A DNA stretch of 5,525 nt from contig JAYWCV010000147.1 in assembly GCA_043780275.1 (NCBI GenBank), forward strand, positions 1 to 5,525, read 5' to 3'. The DNA comes from MGR-bin208 sp043780275. Its GTDB lineage: Bacteria > Bacteroidota > Bacteroidia > Chitinophagales > Chitinophagaceae. This document shows, in pieces, positions 1 through 5,525 of this stretch (position 1 is the stretch's first letter; each line of letters starts with the position of its first letter). Position numbers and translations under genes: made by a program. The notes below the pieces were generated by a model. The model was not told the DNA's origin, searched no databases, and was given only the letters and a program-made list of their open reading frames with translations.

Positions 1-1
1 T

Positions 2-793
2 TTTTCACTGGATGAAATTGATACAGATAAAGTAGTTTCAAAAAAAGTACTTTTAGAGGAGACTGCCCCCCCTTCAAAATCTTGGGAATTTATCCTAGAG
101 TCTTTAGAAAGTCAAAAAACAAGCATCCCGGTATTGCCCTTAAAAAAGAAAGCAGTTATTGTATCCATATTAAAGTATGCCGTAGCTGCTTCTATAGCCG
201 GATTAATCCTTTTTGGCATCAACGGATTATTTACAAGCAAGCCAGATTCAAATTCAGTGGTACAAATTATTCCAACGAAAGTACAAACCCAGGAAGAAAC
301 AAATAACTTCAATAACGAACTGAAAAAAGAACCGCTTCAACAAAACGTACAACCATTGACTTTTGAAAACAAATCGATAACTGGTACCAGTACATCCATT
401 ACAAAAAAGAATAGGAATGAATTTGAACAAAAAATATTATCCCCTCATGTAAACTCATTATCTAAACCAGTTATTTCTTCAACTTCGGTTGAAACAAAAA
501 TTTCGGATGCTTTGATTACCAATTCGATTTCTGCTGAAATCAATTCATTAAATGAATATGAAAACAATCACTTTTTAACGTTTATTGGCACAGATGGAGA
601 GTTGATTAAAATGTCGAAAAAAATTGCCCATTCTCTTGGCTGTGTAGTTGGTCCAAATTTATCTGTTGGCATTTCTTGCATGGAACAGCTTCAAACATGG
701 AGAGAAAAAGTTGCCAGGCTACCCATCACGGCATCATCAGATAATTTTATGGATATTATCAATATCATAAAAACAATTAAAGACAATCCCTGA
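2..793 (+). CDS. Anti-sigma-factor-like single-pass membrane protein, 5'-truncated by the window edge
   Basis: The frame is open from position 2 to the TGA at 791-793, giving 263 visible residues; the true start lies to the left. A TTG at 134 could be read as a start, but the frame continues upstream with plausible coding (SWEFILESLE near residues 28-37), so I reject it. Visible parts are a hydrophilic, charged N-terminal segment (1-50), a KKK cluster at 48-50, one membrane helix at about 59-77, a long Ser/Thr/Asn-rich linker (78-188) and a conserved-looking C-terminal domain (189-261). This domain has a GTDGELIKMSKKI stretch, two cysteines (214, 226), WREK at 233-236 and an SSDNFMDIINIIKTI ending. 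The lysines before the helix suggest a cytoplasmic N-terminus and periplasmic C-terminus. The architecture resembles Bacteroidota proteins encoded beside ECF sigma factors, so a sigma gene just upstream is expected but cannot be seen. The anti-sigma role is inferred; no zinc-binding motif is visible. Confidence 0.75.
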   Translation, partial: FSLDEIDTDKVVSKKVLLEETAPPSKSWEFILESLESQKTSIPVLPLKKKAVIVSILKYAVAASIAGLILFGINGLFTSKPDSNSVVQIIPTKVQTQEETNNFNNELKKEPLQQNVQPLTFENKSITGTSTSITKKNRNEFEQKILSPHVNSLSKPVISSTSVETKISDALITNSISAEINSLNEYENNHFLTFIGTDGELIKMSKKIAHSLGCVVGPNLSVGISCMEQLQTWREKVARLPITASSDNFMDIINIIKTIKDNP

Positions 794-815
794 TTTACTT
801 TTTTAAAATTTATTC

Positions 816-1247
816 ATGTCAAGAGTACGAATCAACATGCCTCTTCAAATTCAATTCAAAACCGAATTACCGGTTCGTATTACAGACATAAACTATGGCG
901 GACATGTCGGGAACGATTCGATTTTATCAATTGCACATGAAATAAGAATGCAGTTTCTTAAATCAATCAGCTTTGATGAATTTAATTTAGCAGGGGCCGG
1001 TTTAATTATGAGTGATGCTGCTATTGAATTTAAAAACGAACTGTTTTATGGCGAGACTATTTTAGCCAGCCTCTCCGTTGACAATATTTCGAAAGTTTCT
1101 TTCGACTTGTTTTATAAACTGGAAAAAAATAAAGGAGCAGCAACTGTTTTAGTTGCTTTAGTAAAAACCGGCATGGTTTGCTATAATTATTCTGCAAAAA
1201 AAATTGTTGCAGTCCCAAAAGAATTTATTGAAAAAATTCAGTTTTAA
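816..1247 (+). CDS. Acyl-CoA thioesterase family protein (4HBT-type hot-dog fold)
   Basis: This is a 143-residue protein, the usual length for a single hot-dog domain. The diagnostic segment is residues 20-34, VRITDINYGGHVGND. It matches the 4-hydroxybenzoyl-CoA thioesterase/YbgC/FadM signature, in which Asp24 is the likely catalytic residue and His30 and Asn33 are the family's conserved positions. A helix (SIAHEIRMQFL) follows, then beta strands that include an IEFKNELFYGETI stretch typical of the fold. The expected reaction is hydrolysis of an acyl-CoA thioester in the cytoplasm; the substrate cannot be told from sequence. I chose the ATG at 816 because residues before the second Met (codon at 837) resemble the N-termini I recall for this subfamily. 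No Shine-Dalgarno sequence is present. It begins 22 bases after the membrane-protein gene with no recognisable promoter between, so cotranscription is likely. Its stop overlaps that of aroE by four bases. Confidence 0.85.
   Translation: MSRVRINMPLQIQFKTELPVRITDINYGGHVGNDSILSIAHEIRMQFLKSISFDEFNLAGAGLIMSDAAIEFKNELFYGETILASLSVDNISKVSFDLFYKLEKNKGAATVLVALVKTGMVCYNYSAKKIVAVPKEFIEKIQF
1244..1247. other. TTAA shared by two convergent stop codons (thioesterase / aroE)
   Basis: The palindrome TTAA supplies TAA at 1245-1247 for the plus-strand thioesterase and TAA at 1246-1244 for minus-strand aroE. There is therefore no intergenic space and no room for a dedicated terminator between the two genes. Transcripts from either side must run into the opposite gene before ending. 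Confidence 0.95.
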
Positions 1248-1975
1248 CCATTCCATATCCGCCAACTTTCATCTGCCTGTATTTTCAGTAAGTTCATCCC
1301 GTTGATAATGACAGCTCCTCTTTCCTCCCCTCTTTGCAGAAATAATGTTTTGGCAGGATTATAGATCAGATCGAATAATAAATGATCGGAACCAATTGCA
1401 TTATAGTCAATATCAGGAGCATTATCCATGAGTGGATACATGCCCAAAGGTGTACAATTAATGATTAGTTTGTAATCTTCCATTTCTTTTTTGGTAACCA
1501 GGCTATATGCCCATTCCTTTTCTGCGGGAGTTCTGGAAACAACCTGAAAATTTATTCCGGCTTTTTTTAATACATATTGAACTGCATTGGAAGCACCACC
1601 TGTTCCTAAAATCAATGCGTTTGTATGTTGTGGTTTTAAAAAAGAACGCAATGTTTTTTCAATCCCTATAACATCTGTATTATATCCGACCAGCTTACCG
1701 TCCATAATTTTTATACAATTACAGGCATTGGCTTCGGCAACAACTTCTGTTAACTCATCCAGAAAAGGAATGACTTCCTGTTTGTACGGAATAGTAACAT
1801 TTAAGCCTAACAGCTCCGGATTGTTTTTTAAAAGACCTCTTAACTCATCAATTGTTTCGAGTGGATATAAATTGTATTGATAATTGCGGATATTTTCCCG
1901 TTCAAATTTTTCAGAAAAATAATTTTTTGAAAACGAATGAGACAAAGGCCTTCCTATCAATCCAAGTAATTTCAT
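1244..1975 (-). CDS. aroE: Shikimate dehydrogenase (NADP+)
   Basis: AroE reduces 3-dehydroshikimate to shikimate with NADPH, the fourth step of chorismate synthesis, in the cytoplasm. All expected motifs are present in order. The shikimate-binding SHSFS is at residues 12-16 and NVTIPYK at 59-65 ends in catalytic Lys65. Asn86 lies in NACNCI, and GYNTD at 97-101 ends in catalytic Asp101. The NADP-binding glycine loop GTGGAS is at 124-129. VVSR ends in Arg148, likely to contact the NADP 2'-phosphate. NCTPLGM is at 173-179, LIYNP at 203-207, and the C-terminal NGMNLLKIQA contains Gln233. At 243 residues it is slightly shorter than the common 260-280, which is ordinary for Bacteroidota. It starts 47 bases after comA with no recognisable promoter in the gap, so it is probably the last gene of a TPR-comA-aroE or comA-aroE transcript. 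No other shikimate-pathway gene is in the window. Confidence 0.96.
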   Translation of the reverse strand: MKLLGLIGRPLSHSFSKNYFSEKFERENIRNYQYNLYPLETIDELRGLLKNNPELLGLNVTIPYKQEVIPFLDELTEVVAEANACNCIKIMDGKLVGYNTDVIGIEKTLRSFLKPQHTNALILGTGGASNAVQYVLKKAGINFQVVSRTPAEKEWAYSLVTKKEMEDYKLIINCTPLGMYPLMDNAPDIDYNAIGSDHLLFDLIYNPAKTLFLQRGEERGAVIINGMNLLKIQADESWRIWNG

Positions 1976-2022
1976 CCGGAATAATTATAATAATTCAGAT
2001 TAAGAAACTTTATGGCAATTTA

Positions 2023-2793
2023 TTAAGTCTTTTCCTTATTCAGGAATAATTCAAATGTATCGCCACGCAATCCCAAACGCATTGTTTCCAAAGGAATTAC
2101 TTCGGTAGGTGCAATATTTCCAAGATTTACATTGCATCCCAGAAGCTGGATGAAATATAATTGCTGTGGTTTTTGAGGAGCTTCCCAAATTATTTTTTCA
2201 GCAGGTATTTGAGTAAGAATTTCTTGAACCAACCCTTCTCTAACCTCGCCACTTCCACGATAAATACCCACATTGCCTGCTTCTCTGGCTTCGGCAATGA
2301 CATATGTTGATCCTGCATTCAATTCGGCCCGCATCAACTCTATCCATTTATACGGAGGAATAATATGCTCTGCATCTTTACTACCTACTTCACTCAGTAC
2401 AATTCCGTGTTTAGTCATTTTCTCTATGTAGCCACATTTTTCTGCATGTGGGATGGTAATTGATCCATCACTTACTTCCATATAAGTAATTCCGTATTCT
2501 TTACAAATGGACAGATAATCATCAAATTGGTTTCGGATTAAAAAGGCTTCGAATAAAGTACCACCAAAATAAACAGGAATATCGTACGAACGATAAACGG
2601 CTAATTTTTCTTTCAATATAGGAGTCACAAAAGAAGTACCAAATCCAAGTTTGACAATATCAATATGAGGATATGAAACACTCATCATATTTTGTGCTTC
2701 CATTACACTTAAGCCTTTATCCATGACCATGGTTAATCCTGAAATTCGGGGTCTTTCGGTACGGTCTGGAATTTGAGATAGATTGAAGTTCAT
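2023..2793 (-). CDS. comA: Phosphosulfolactate synthase family protein (ComA)
   Basis: ComA adds sulfite to phosphoenolpyruvate to give (2R)-phospho-3-sulfolactate, the first committed step of coenzyme M synthesis in methanogens. The family is a TIM-barrel fold. This 256-residue protein has the usual length and dense family motifs: KGLTMVMDKG-like start (SGLTMVMDKG, 18-27), KLGFGTS (48-54), GGTLFE (77-82), EVSDGS (106-111), EVGSKD (135-140, with Lys139 a candidate active-site lysine), EAREAGN (168-174), YRGSGEVR (178-185), WEAPQK (203-208), NVNLGNI (221-227) and RGDTF (243-247). The ATG at 2793 is the first start in frame and the conserved region begins soon after it. Non-methanogens lack coenzyme M, so the product may serve another sulfonate route such as cysteate for sulfonolipids; this is inference. 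Plant HSA32 heat-stress proteins belong to the same family, so family membership alone does not prove the reaction. The gene lies 47 bases upstream of aroE. Confidence 0.9.
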   Translation of the reverse strand: MNFNLSQIPDRTERPRISGLTMVMDKGLSVMEAQNMMSVSYPHIDIVKLGFGTSFVTPILKEKLAVYRSYDIPVYFGGTLFEAFLIRNQFDDYLSICKEYGITYMEVSDGSITIPHAEKCGYIEKMTKHGIVLSEVGSKDAEHIIPPYKWIELMRAELNAGSTYVIAEAREAGNVGIYRGSGEVREGLVQEILTQIPAEKIIWEAPQKPQQLYFIQLLGCNVNLGNIAPTEVIPLETMRLGLRGDTFELFLNKEKT

Positions 2794-2854
2794 CGAAATG
2801 AAATTTTAATTTATTAGAAAATCTATTTTAGCAGGAGATCTGTTGAGAACCCGG

Positions 2855-2862
2855 CAAAAATA
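2855..2862 (-). promoter_or_regulatory. Possible Bacteroidota -7 promoter element upstream of comA
   Basis: Read on the minus strand, the sequence TATTTTTG fits the Bacteroidota -7 consensus TAnnTTTG exactly. It lies in the 90-base gap between the TPR gene and comA and would give a leader of roughly 55 bases. No convincing TTG or TTTG box stands 17-23 bases upstream, and the surroundings are A+T-rich, so a chance match is possible. If real, comA-aroE can be transcribed independently of the TPR gene. Confidence 0.35.
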
Positions 2863-2883
2863 GAAATAAAGAAATAGAAGTAA

Positions 2884-4305
2884 TTAAAAATTTTTCATCC
2901 GTTTATGACGGGCAATAATATCAACTACCTGTTGATTTTGAAATATGGAAGGATTGAGTGCTATGAACTTTTTTAATAATCGAGGTGCCCTCTCCATGGC
3001 TTTTTCCAGTGTCATCAGTGCTTCTTTTGATTTACCAAAGCCAAATAATATAGCGGCCTGGTAAAAAAGGAAAAGTGTATTTCCTTTCGTTATACGAAGA
3101 GCTGCAATTACCTGCTCTTCTGCTTCTTCGTAAAACCCGGCTTTATACAAACAACGAATTAGTGCTTCCCAACCGGCTATATTCTTTGGTCTTATAGTGA
3201 CGGAAATTGAAAAATTTTGTACGGCTTCTTTTATTTTATTCAAGACCAAATAACATTCTCCCATCAATAAATAATACTCCGGTTGTTTAGGTTGAATTTT
3301 AACAGCTGTAGCTAATTGTTTTAAAGCAGGGATCCATTGTTGTTCATTAAAATAGGTATAGGCAATTTTATAAAATAATTTTCCTATTTCAGGGTTTAAG
3401 TGAGTTGCTTTTCTATAATAAAATCTTGCCTGCGCATAATTATGCATCTTATCGTAACAATGCCCAATGGCTTCATAAATCACTTCTTCGGGTTTCGACA
3501 ATTCCAATACCCTGCTCAGTGCTTCAATCGCATCTTTATATCTTCTTAAACGGATATACGCATCGCCCAAATTGCGGTAGGCATAATCAAACTTATCATC
3601 TATGGCAATCGCATACAGATATGAGTCAATAGCTTTTTCATACAATTTTAAACCCTGATAAGAAGATGCCAGATTAAACCAGGCTAGTTCATTATAGGGT
3701 TGAATATCGATGATTTTTAAATGCAACCGGATACTTTCCTCATTTCTTCCTGTAAAATCGGTCCAGAAACATATTTTGTATAAAGCTTCCTCATTTGCAG
3801 GATCTTGTTCAAGTATTAATTTTAGACAATCGAAAACTTTTTCAAAATCTTCATAATCATCATACACATCTGCTAACTCAAATAACAGATCGATCCGTTC
3901 TTCTCCCGAAAAAAGTTCCAACCCTTCTTCTAATATTTCAACCGCTTTTTGCTGTTGGTCCAATGCCAGGTATACATCTGTTTTTAATATGTACAGATTT
4001 ATATCGGTTCTATCCAATAGCGCTGCCTGTTCCAATAAAAGCAAGGCTTCCTTATATTTTCGGATCCCAATTAATATATCTGCTTTCTTTAAAAATAATG
4101 CGGAGGAGTAGGGAAACTGTTCTACAGACAGCGTTGCTGCCTCTAAAGCATTTGCATGGTCTTCTTTTTCATCGAAGTATTCTATCAACTTAATAAACGC
4201 ATCCTCCTCAATAAAAGAATGAGATCTTCCATTTTTCAGAAGTTCAAATTGAGTAAGCAATTCCTTCATTTCTTCCCGATCTTCACTAAATGGATGTTCT
4301 CTCAT
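2884..4305 (-). CDS. Tetratricopeptide repeat (TPR) protein of about twelve repeats
   Basis: The protein has 473 residues, no signal peptide and no membrane helix, so it should be cytoplasmic. After an acidic N-terminal segment (1-33) almost the whole chain consists of 34-residue helical repeats, running from about residue 34 to 442. Clear units include 205-238 (AWFNLASSYQGLKLYEKAID), 239-272 (AYRNLGDAYIRLRRYKDAIE) and 341-374 (YYLLMGECYLVLNKIKEAVQ). They carry the TPR pattern of W/L-G/A-Y-A-P spacing, with prolines at unit ends (DP, QP, NP, RP). A short non-repeat tail (443-473) ends in basic residues. TPR arrays bind other proteins, and the partner is unknown. I cannot assign a pathway from the sequence. 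It is the first of three minus-strand genes ahead of comA and aroE. The 139-base region upstream shows no strong minus-strand promoter. TPR coding is certain; role is unassigned. Confidence 0.9.
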   Translation of the reverse strand: MREHPFSEDREEMKELLTQFELLKNGRSHSFIEEDAFIKLIEYFDEKEDHANALEAATLSVEQFPYSSALFLKKADILIGIRKYKEALLLLEQAALLDRTDINLYILKTDVYLALDQQQKAVEILEEGLELFSGEERIDLLFELADVYDDYEDFEKVFDCLKLILEQDPANEEALYKICFWTDFTGRNEESIRLHLKIIDIQPYNELAWFNLASSYQGLKLYEKAIDSYLYAIAIDDKFDYAYRNLGDAYIRLRRYKDAIEALSRVLELSKPEEVIYEAIGHCYDKMHNYAQARFYYRKATHLNPEIGKLFYKIAYTYFNEQQWIPALKQLATAVKIQPKQPEYYLLMGECYLVLNKIKEAVQNFSISVTIRPKNIAGWEALIRCLYKAGFYEEAEEQVIAALRITKGNTLFLFYQAAILFGFGKSKEALMTLEKAMERAPRLLKKFIALNPSIFQNQQVVDIIARHKRMKNF

Positions 4306-4407
4306 AGTAACAGAAGTTATGTTAAATTAACTCGAAAAATAAAAAACACCAAGTTTTTGTAACAATTTTCCGTTTTCGGCGTTATTCAATAATAATATGA
4401 AGAACGG

Positions 4408-4439
4408 TTGTTAATTATTTAAAAAAAATGTTAATTTTG
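4408..4439 (+). promoter_or_regulatory. Bacteroidota-type promoter for the 4445 gene
   Basis: A TTG box at 4408-4410 is followed after 21 bases by TAATTTTG at 4432-4439, an exact fit to TAnnTTTG. The known consensus for the primary sigma factor of this phylum is TTG, 17-23 bases, TAnnTTTG. Transcription should begin about four to seven bases after the second box, at roughly 4443-4446, practically on the ATG at 4445. Confidence 0.65.
4409..4436 (+). repeat. Direct repeat TGTTAATT, 20 bases apart
   Basis: TGTTAATT occurs at 4409-4416 and again at 4429-4436, exactly 20 bases apart, about two helical turns. The copies overlap the two promoter boxes. A near copy, TGTTAAATT, lies at 4320-4328. This could be an operator, or simply a consequence of A+T-rich promoter composition. 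Confidence 0.4.
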
Positions 4440-4444
4440 CCTTA

Positions 4445-4801
4445 ATGAATTTTCCAATTTCAAAATATCAAAGAATTATTCTCCGCAAAGTGGCCACAAT
4501 TATGTTGGTTACATGTACGGCAATAGGTTCTTTTGCTGCGTTGGGAGATGGAAAAACTAGAGGAAAACATTTACTTTCTACAAAAAATACGGGTAATTCG
4601 CTATATGGTTTTTCTTTAAAATCAGGTTATCAGTTCAGAGGTTCTCAGATTATAACAGAACAAAATGAAGCTAATTTCTTCATGATTAACACCAACATTA
4701 CATATCAAAAAGGAAATGCCACTTACATTATGCCTCTTAAAAAGAAGGTGATTTTGGATAAAGTGAAGTTCAGCATTAACCAATACAACGATCGTTATTA
4801 A
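4445..4801 (+). CDS. Small secreted protein of unknown function (FSLxSGYxFRG family)
   Basis: This 118-residue protein begins with a basic region (K7, R10, R14, K15), a hydrophobic core at about 16-32 and a small-residue exit (SFAALG), consistent with a signal peptide cleaved near residue 31-33. The mature part is about 85 residues, basic and polar, with two motif blocks: FSLKSGYQFRGSQ at 56-68, and NTNITYQKGNATY at 82-94 running into MPLKKKV at 96-102. I recall similar small exported proteins in Chitinophagaceae, always without assigned function; this is memory, not a search. The alternating polar/hydrophobic pattern suggests a short beta-rich domain. I kept the ATG at 4445 because the next Met (codon at 4502) would remove the positive charges of the signal peptide. 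The promoter boxes end only five bases before the ATG, implying a leaderless message. The stop overlaps the convergent GLPGLI-like gene by four bases. Confidence 0.8.
   Translation: MNFPISKYQRIILRKVATIMLVTCTAIGSFAALGDGKTRGKHLLSTKNTGNSLYGFSLKSGYQFRGSQIITEQNEANFFMINTNITYQKGNATYIMPLKKKVILDKVKFSINQYNDRY
4798..4801. other. TTAA shared by two convergent stop codons (small secreted protein / GLPGLI-like gene)
   Basis: The palindrome TTAA supplies TAA at 4799-4801 for the plus-strand gene and TAA at 4800-4798 for the minus-strand gene. It has the same geometry as the overlap at 1244-1247. A perfect 10-base palindrome, AACGATCGTT, stands just to its left at 4787-4796 inside the small gene, but it has no T-run and is not a convincing terminator. 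Confidence 0.95.
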
Positions 4802-5460
4802 TTCCCCAATTTCTTACTTTCCTCATACGTCAATATTCTAAATCCTGATTTAGGAATTTCAAACTTTGATATCGGTACCGGATTAAAACTAATGTTTGAT
4901 GCTTTATACGTAACTTTTAAATTACCCAATGTAGATTCATATTCCAACGCCAGTCCAGGCAATGTTTTATTTGCATACTGAAACTCATAGTTCTCCGGCA
5001 TTAATTCCCGGGTAAAGTAAACAATAAACGAAGTACCATCCGATAACAACCCAACTGCTTTCTGGCACGTATATCCCTTTATAGTTCTGAAATTTTCCTC
5101 GTATGTAAATTTGATATCTTCATATTTACTATTGGCATCTTTCCAATCTACCAGTGTAAGCAGTATCATGTATTTTTGATCCCCATATTCTTTTAAGATA
5201 TTTACATGGCCTGTTTTGCTATTGGTAATAGTAGATTGTACACCTAATGAACTGATCATTTCGGACTTGCTCAAAAATCCTTTTATATAAACAACACTTA
5301 CCGCACCATCGAACATTTCTGCAATTTTTGAATTTGAATCGGAGGAATTAATACTGATATCATAGGTTATAGATCCTTCAGTTAATTTCCTTTGTGCATT
5401 AGTTTCTACAGAAAAAAAGATTAGCATCACCCCAAAAAATAAAATGTACACTTTAGTCAT
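4798..5460 (-). CDS. GLPGLI-like exported protein
   Basis: Starting at the ATG at 5460, the protein has 220 residues. A longer reading from 5475 would use TTG and add five residues before the natural signal peptide, so I prefer the ATG. Residues 1-22 form a signal peptide (MTKVYILFFG, hydrophobic core, then ETNAQ), with likely cleavage between Ala22 and Gln23, a common Bacteroidota A/Q junction. The mature protein should be periplasmic or outer-membrane-associated. Visible motifs are GSITYDI (29-35), IKGYTCQKA (127-135), VYFTRELMP (147-155), LPGLALEYE (167-175) and FEIPKSGFRILTYEE (200-214). The order of these blocks resembles the GLPGLI family, named for the motif that here reads TLPGLAL. 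The function of that family is not established. Predicted structure is mostly beta strands. It converges on the small secreted-protein gene; whether the two exported proteins act together is unknown. Confidence 0.8.
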   Translation of the reverse strand: MTKVYILFFGVMLIFFSVETNAQRKLTEGSITYDISINSSDSNSKIAEMFDGAVSVVYIKGFLSKSEMISSLGVQSTITNSKTGHVNILKEYGDQKYMILLTLVDWKDANSKYEDIKFTYEENFRTIKGYTCQKAVGLLSDGTSFIVYFTRELMPENYEFQYANKTLPGLALEYESTLGNLKVTYKASNISFNPVPISKFEIPKSGFRILTYEESKKLGN

Positions 5461-5499
5461 TTGTTTAAATTTCAATTAAATACCAGGTAACAGACGAGG

Positions 5500-5507
5500 C
5501 AAATTAA
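5500..5507 (-). promoter_or_regulatory. Weak -7-like element upstream of the GLPGLI-like gene
   Basis: On the minus strand TTAATTTG lies about 40 bases ahead of the ATG at 5460, one base off TAnnTTTG. A TTG at 5525-5523 is only 15 bases upstream, shorter than the usual 17-23, and the window ends there. This is a tentative promoter, listed because no better candidate is visible in the 65 bases before the gene. Confidence 0.25.
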
Positions 5508-5525
5508 CCAATTCGTTGCGTACAA

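Larger units (their letters stand above)
4306..4444. other. Divergent intergenic region between the TPR gene and the small secreted-protein gene
   Basis: These 139 bases separate genes transcribed in opposite directions, so they should contain control sites for both. The right half holds a good plus-strand promoter (4408-4439) and an 8-base direct repeat. For the TPR gene I see only a weak minus-strand -7-like match, TATTATTG at 4394-4387, one base off TAnnTTTG and without an upstream TTG box. A perfect small inverted repeat, GTTAAATTAAC, sits at 4321-4331 just ahead of the TPR start. No ORF or RNA gene is apparent. Confidence 0.7.

Noticed and set aside
134..793. Reading the first gene as a complete protein starting at the TTG at 134
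   Set aside because: The frame is open to the left edge with plausible coding and no stop, and the start would fall just before the membrane helix; a gene truncated by the window is more likely.
1221..1239. Inverted repeat GAATTT / AAATTC near the end of the thioesterase gene as a terminator
   Set aside because: The six-base stem is almost entirely A/T, lies inside coding sequence and is not followed by a proper T-run; too weak to call.
1587..1880. Plus-strand open frame of 97 codons opposite aroE
   Set aside because: It is fully antisense to the conserved AroE motifs and has no recognisable features.
1979..1996. Near-palindrome just upstream of the aroE ATG as an attenuator or operator
   Set aside because: It is imperfect and made almost only of A and T; such patterns arise by chance in A+T-rich spacers.
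3795..4193. Plus-strand open frame of 132 codons opposite the TPR gene
   Set aside because: It lies wholly inside a well-supported TPR coding region on the other strand and shows no domain or credible composition of its own; a shadow frame.
4505..4520. LVTC in the small secreted protein as a lipoprotein lipobox
   Set aside because: Thr precedes the Cys rather than Gly, Ala or Ser, and the hydrophobic core continues past the Cys, so an ordinary signal peptide fits better.
134..4758. Shared PLKKK stretch in the anti-sigma-like protein (near 137) and the small secreted protein (near 4733) as a sign of relationship
   Set aside because: It is a short basic run in otherwise unrelated contexts, before a membrane helix in one and in the mature domain in the other.
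4798..5475. Longer GLPGLI-like protein starting at 5475
   Set aside because: The codon is TTG and adds only five residues ahead of an ATG (5460) that begins a normal signal peptide.

Overview
The window looks like chromosomal DNA from a Bacteroidota bacterium, most probably of the Chitinophagaceae. The DNA is A+T-rich and the start codons lack Shine-Dalgarno sequences. At least one promoter fits the Bacteroidota pattern (TTG, then about 20 bases, then TAnnTTTG). The protein families also point this way: an anti-sigma-like single-pass membrane protein, a GLPGLI-like periplasmic protein, a secreted small protein with an FSLxSGYxFRG motif, and a bacterial ComA homologue. The lineage is inferred from remembered family features, not from a search.

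Layout. Positions 2-793 (+) hold the 3' part of an anti-sigma-factor-like membrane protein whose start lies outside the window. It is followed after 22 bases by a hot-dog thioesterase (816-1247, +), probably in the same transcript. Three minus-strand genes face it, in the transcription order TPR protein (2884-4305), phosphosulfolactate synthase family protein comA (2023-2793), shikimate dehydrogenase aroE (1244-1975). Gaps of 90 and 47 bases separate them. A 139-base divergent intergenic region (4306-4444) carries a good promoter for the small secreted protein at 4445-4801 (+). That gene converges on a GLPGLI-like exported protein (4798-5460, -) at the right end.

Function. AroE is the shikimate-pathway reductase and has all its catalytic motifs. 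The ComA-like enzyme would join sulfite to phosphoenolpyruvate. Both belong to phosphoenolpyruvate-derived metabolism, and the ComA product could in principle feed sulfonate (cysteate/sulfonolipid) synthesis, but no downstream gene for that route is in the window. The TPR protein is a cytoplasmic scaffold of about twelve repeats with unknown partners. The other genes are envelope or housekeeping proteins with no evident link to one another.

I found no mobile element, CRISPR array, RNA gene, toxin-antitoxin pair or defence system, and nothing I would call a new multi-gene system. The most distinctive structural signals are two convergent gene pairs that each overlap by exactly the palindrome TTAA, leaving no room for a terminator, and a promoter so close to the 4445 ATG that the message should be leaderless or nearly so.
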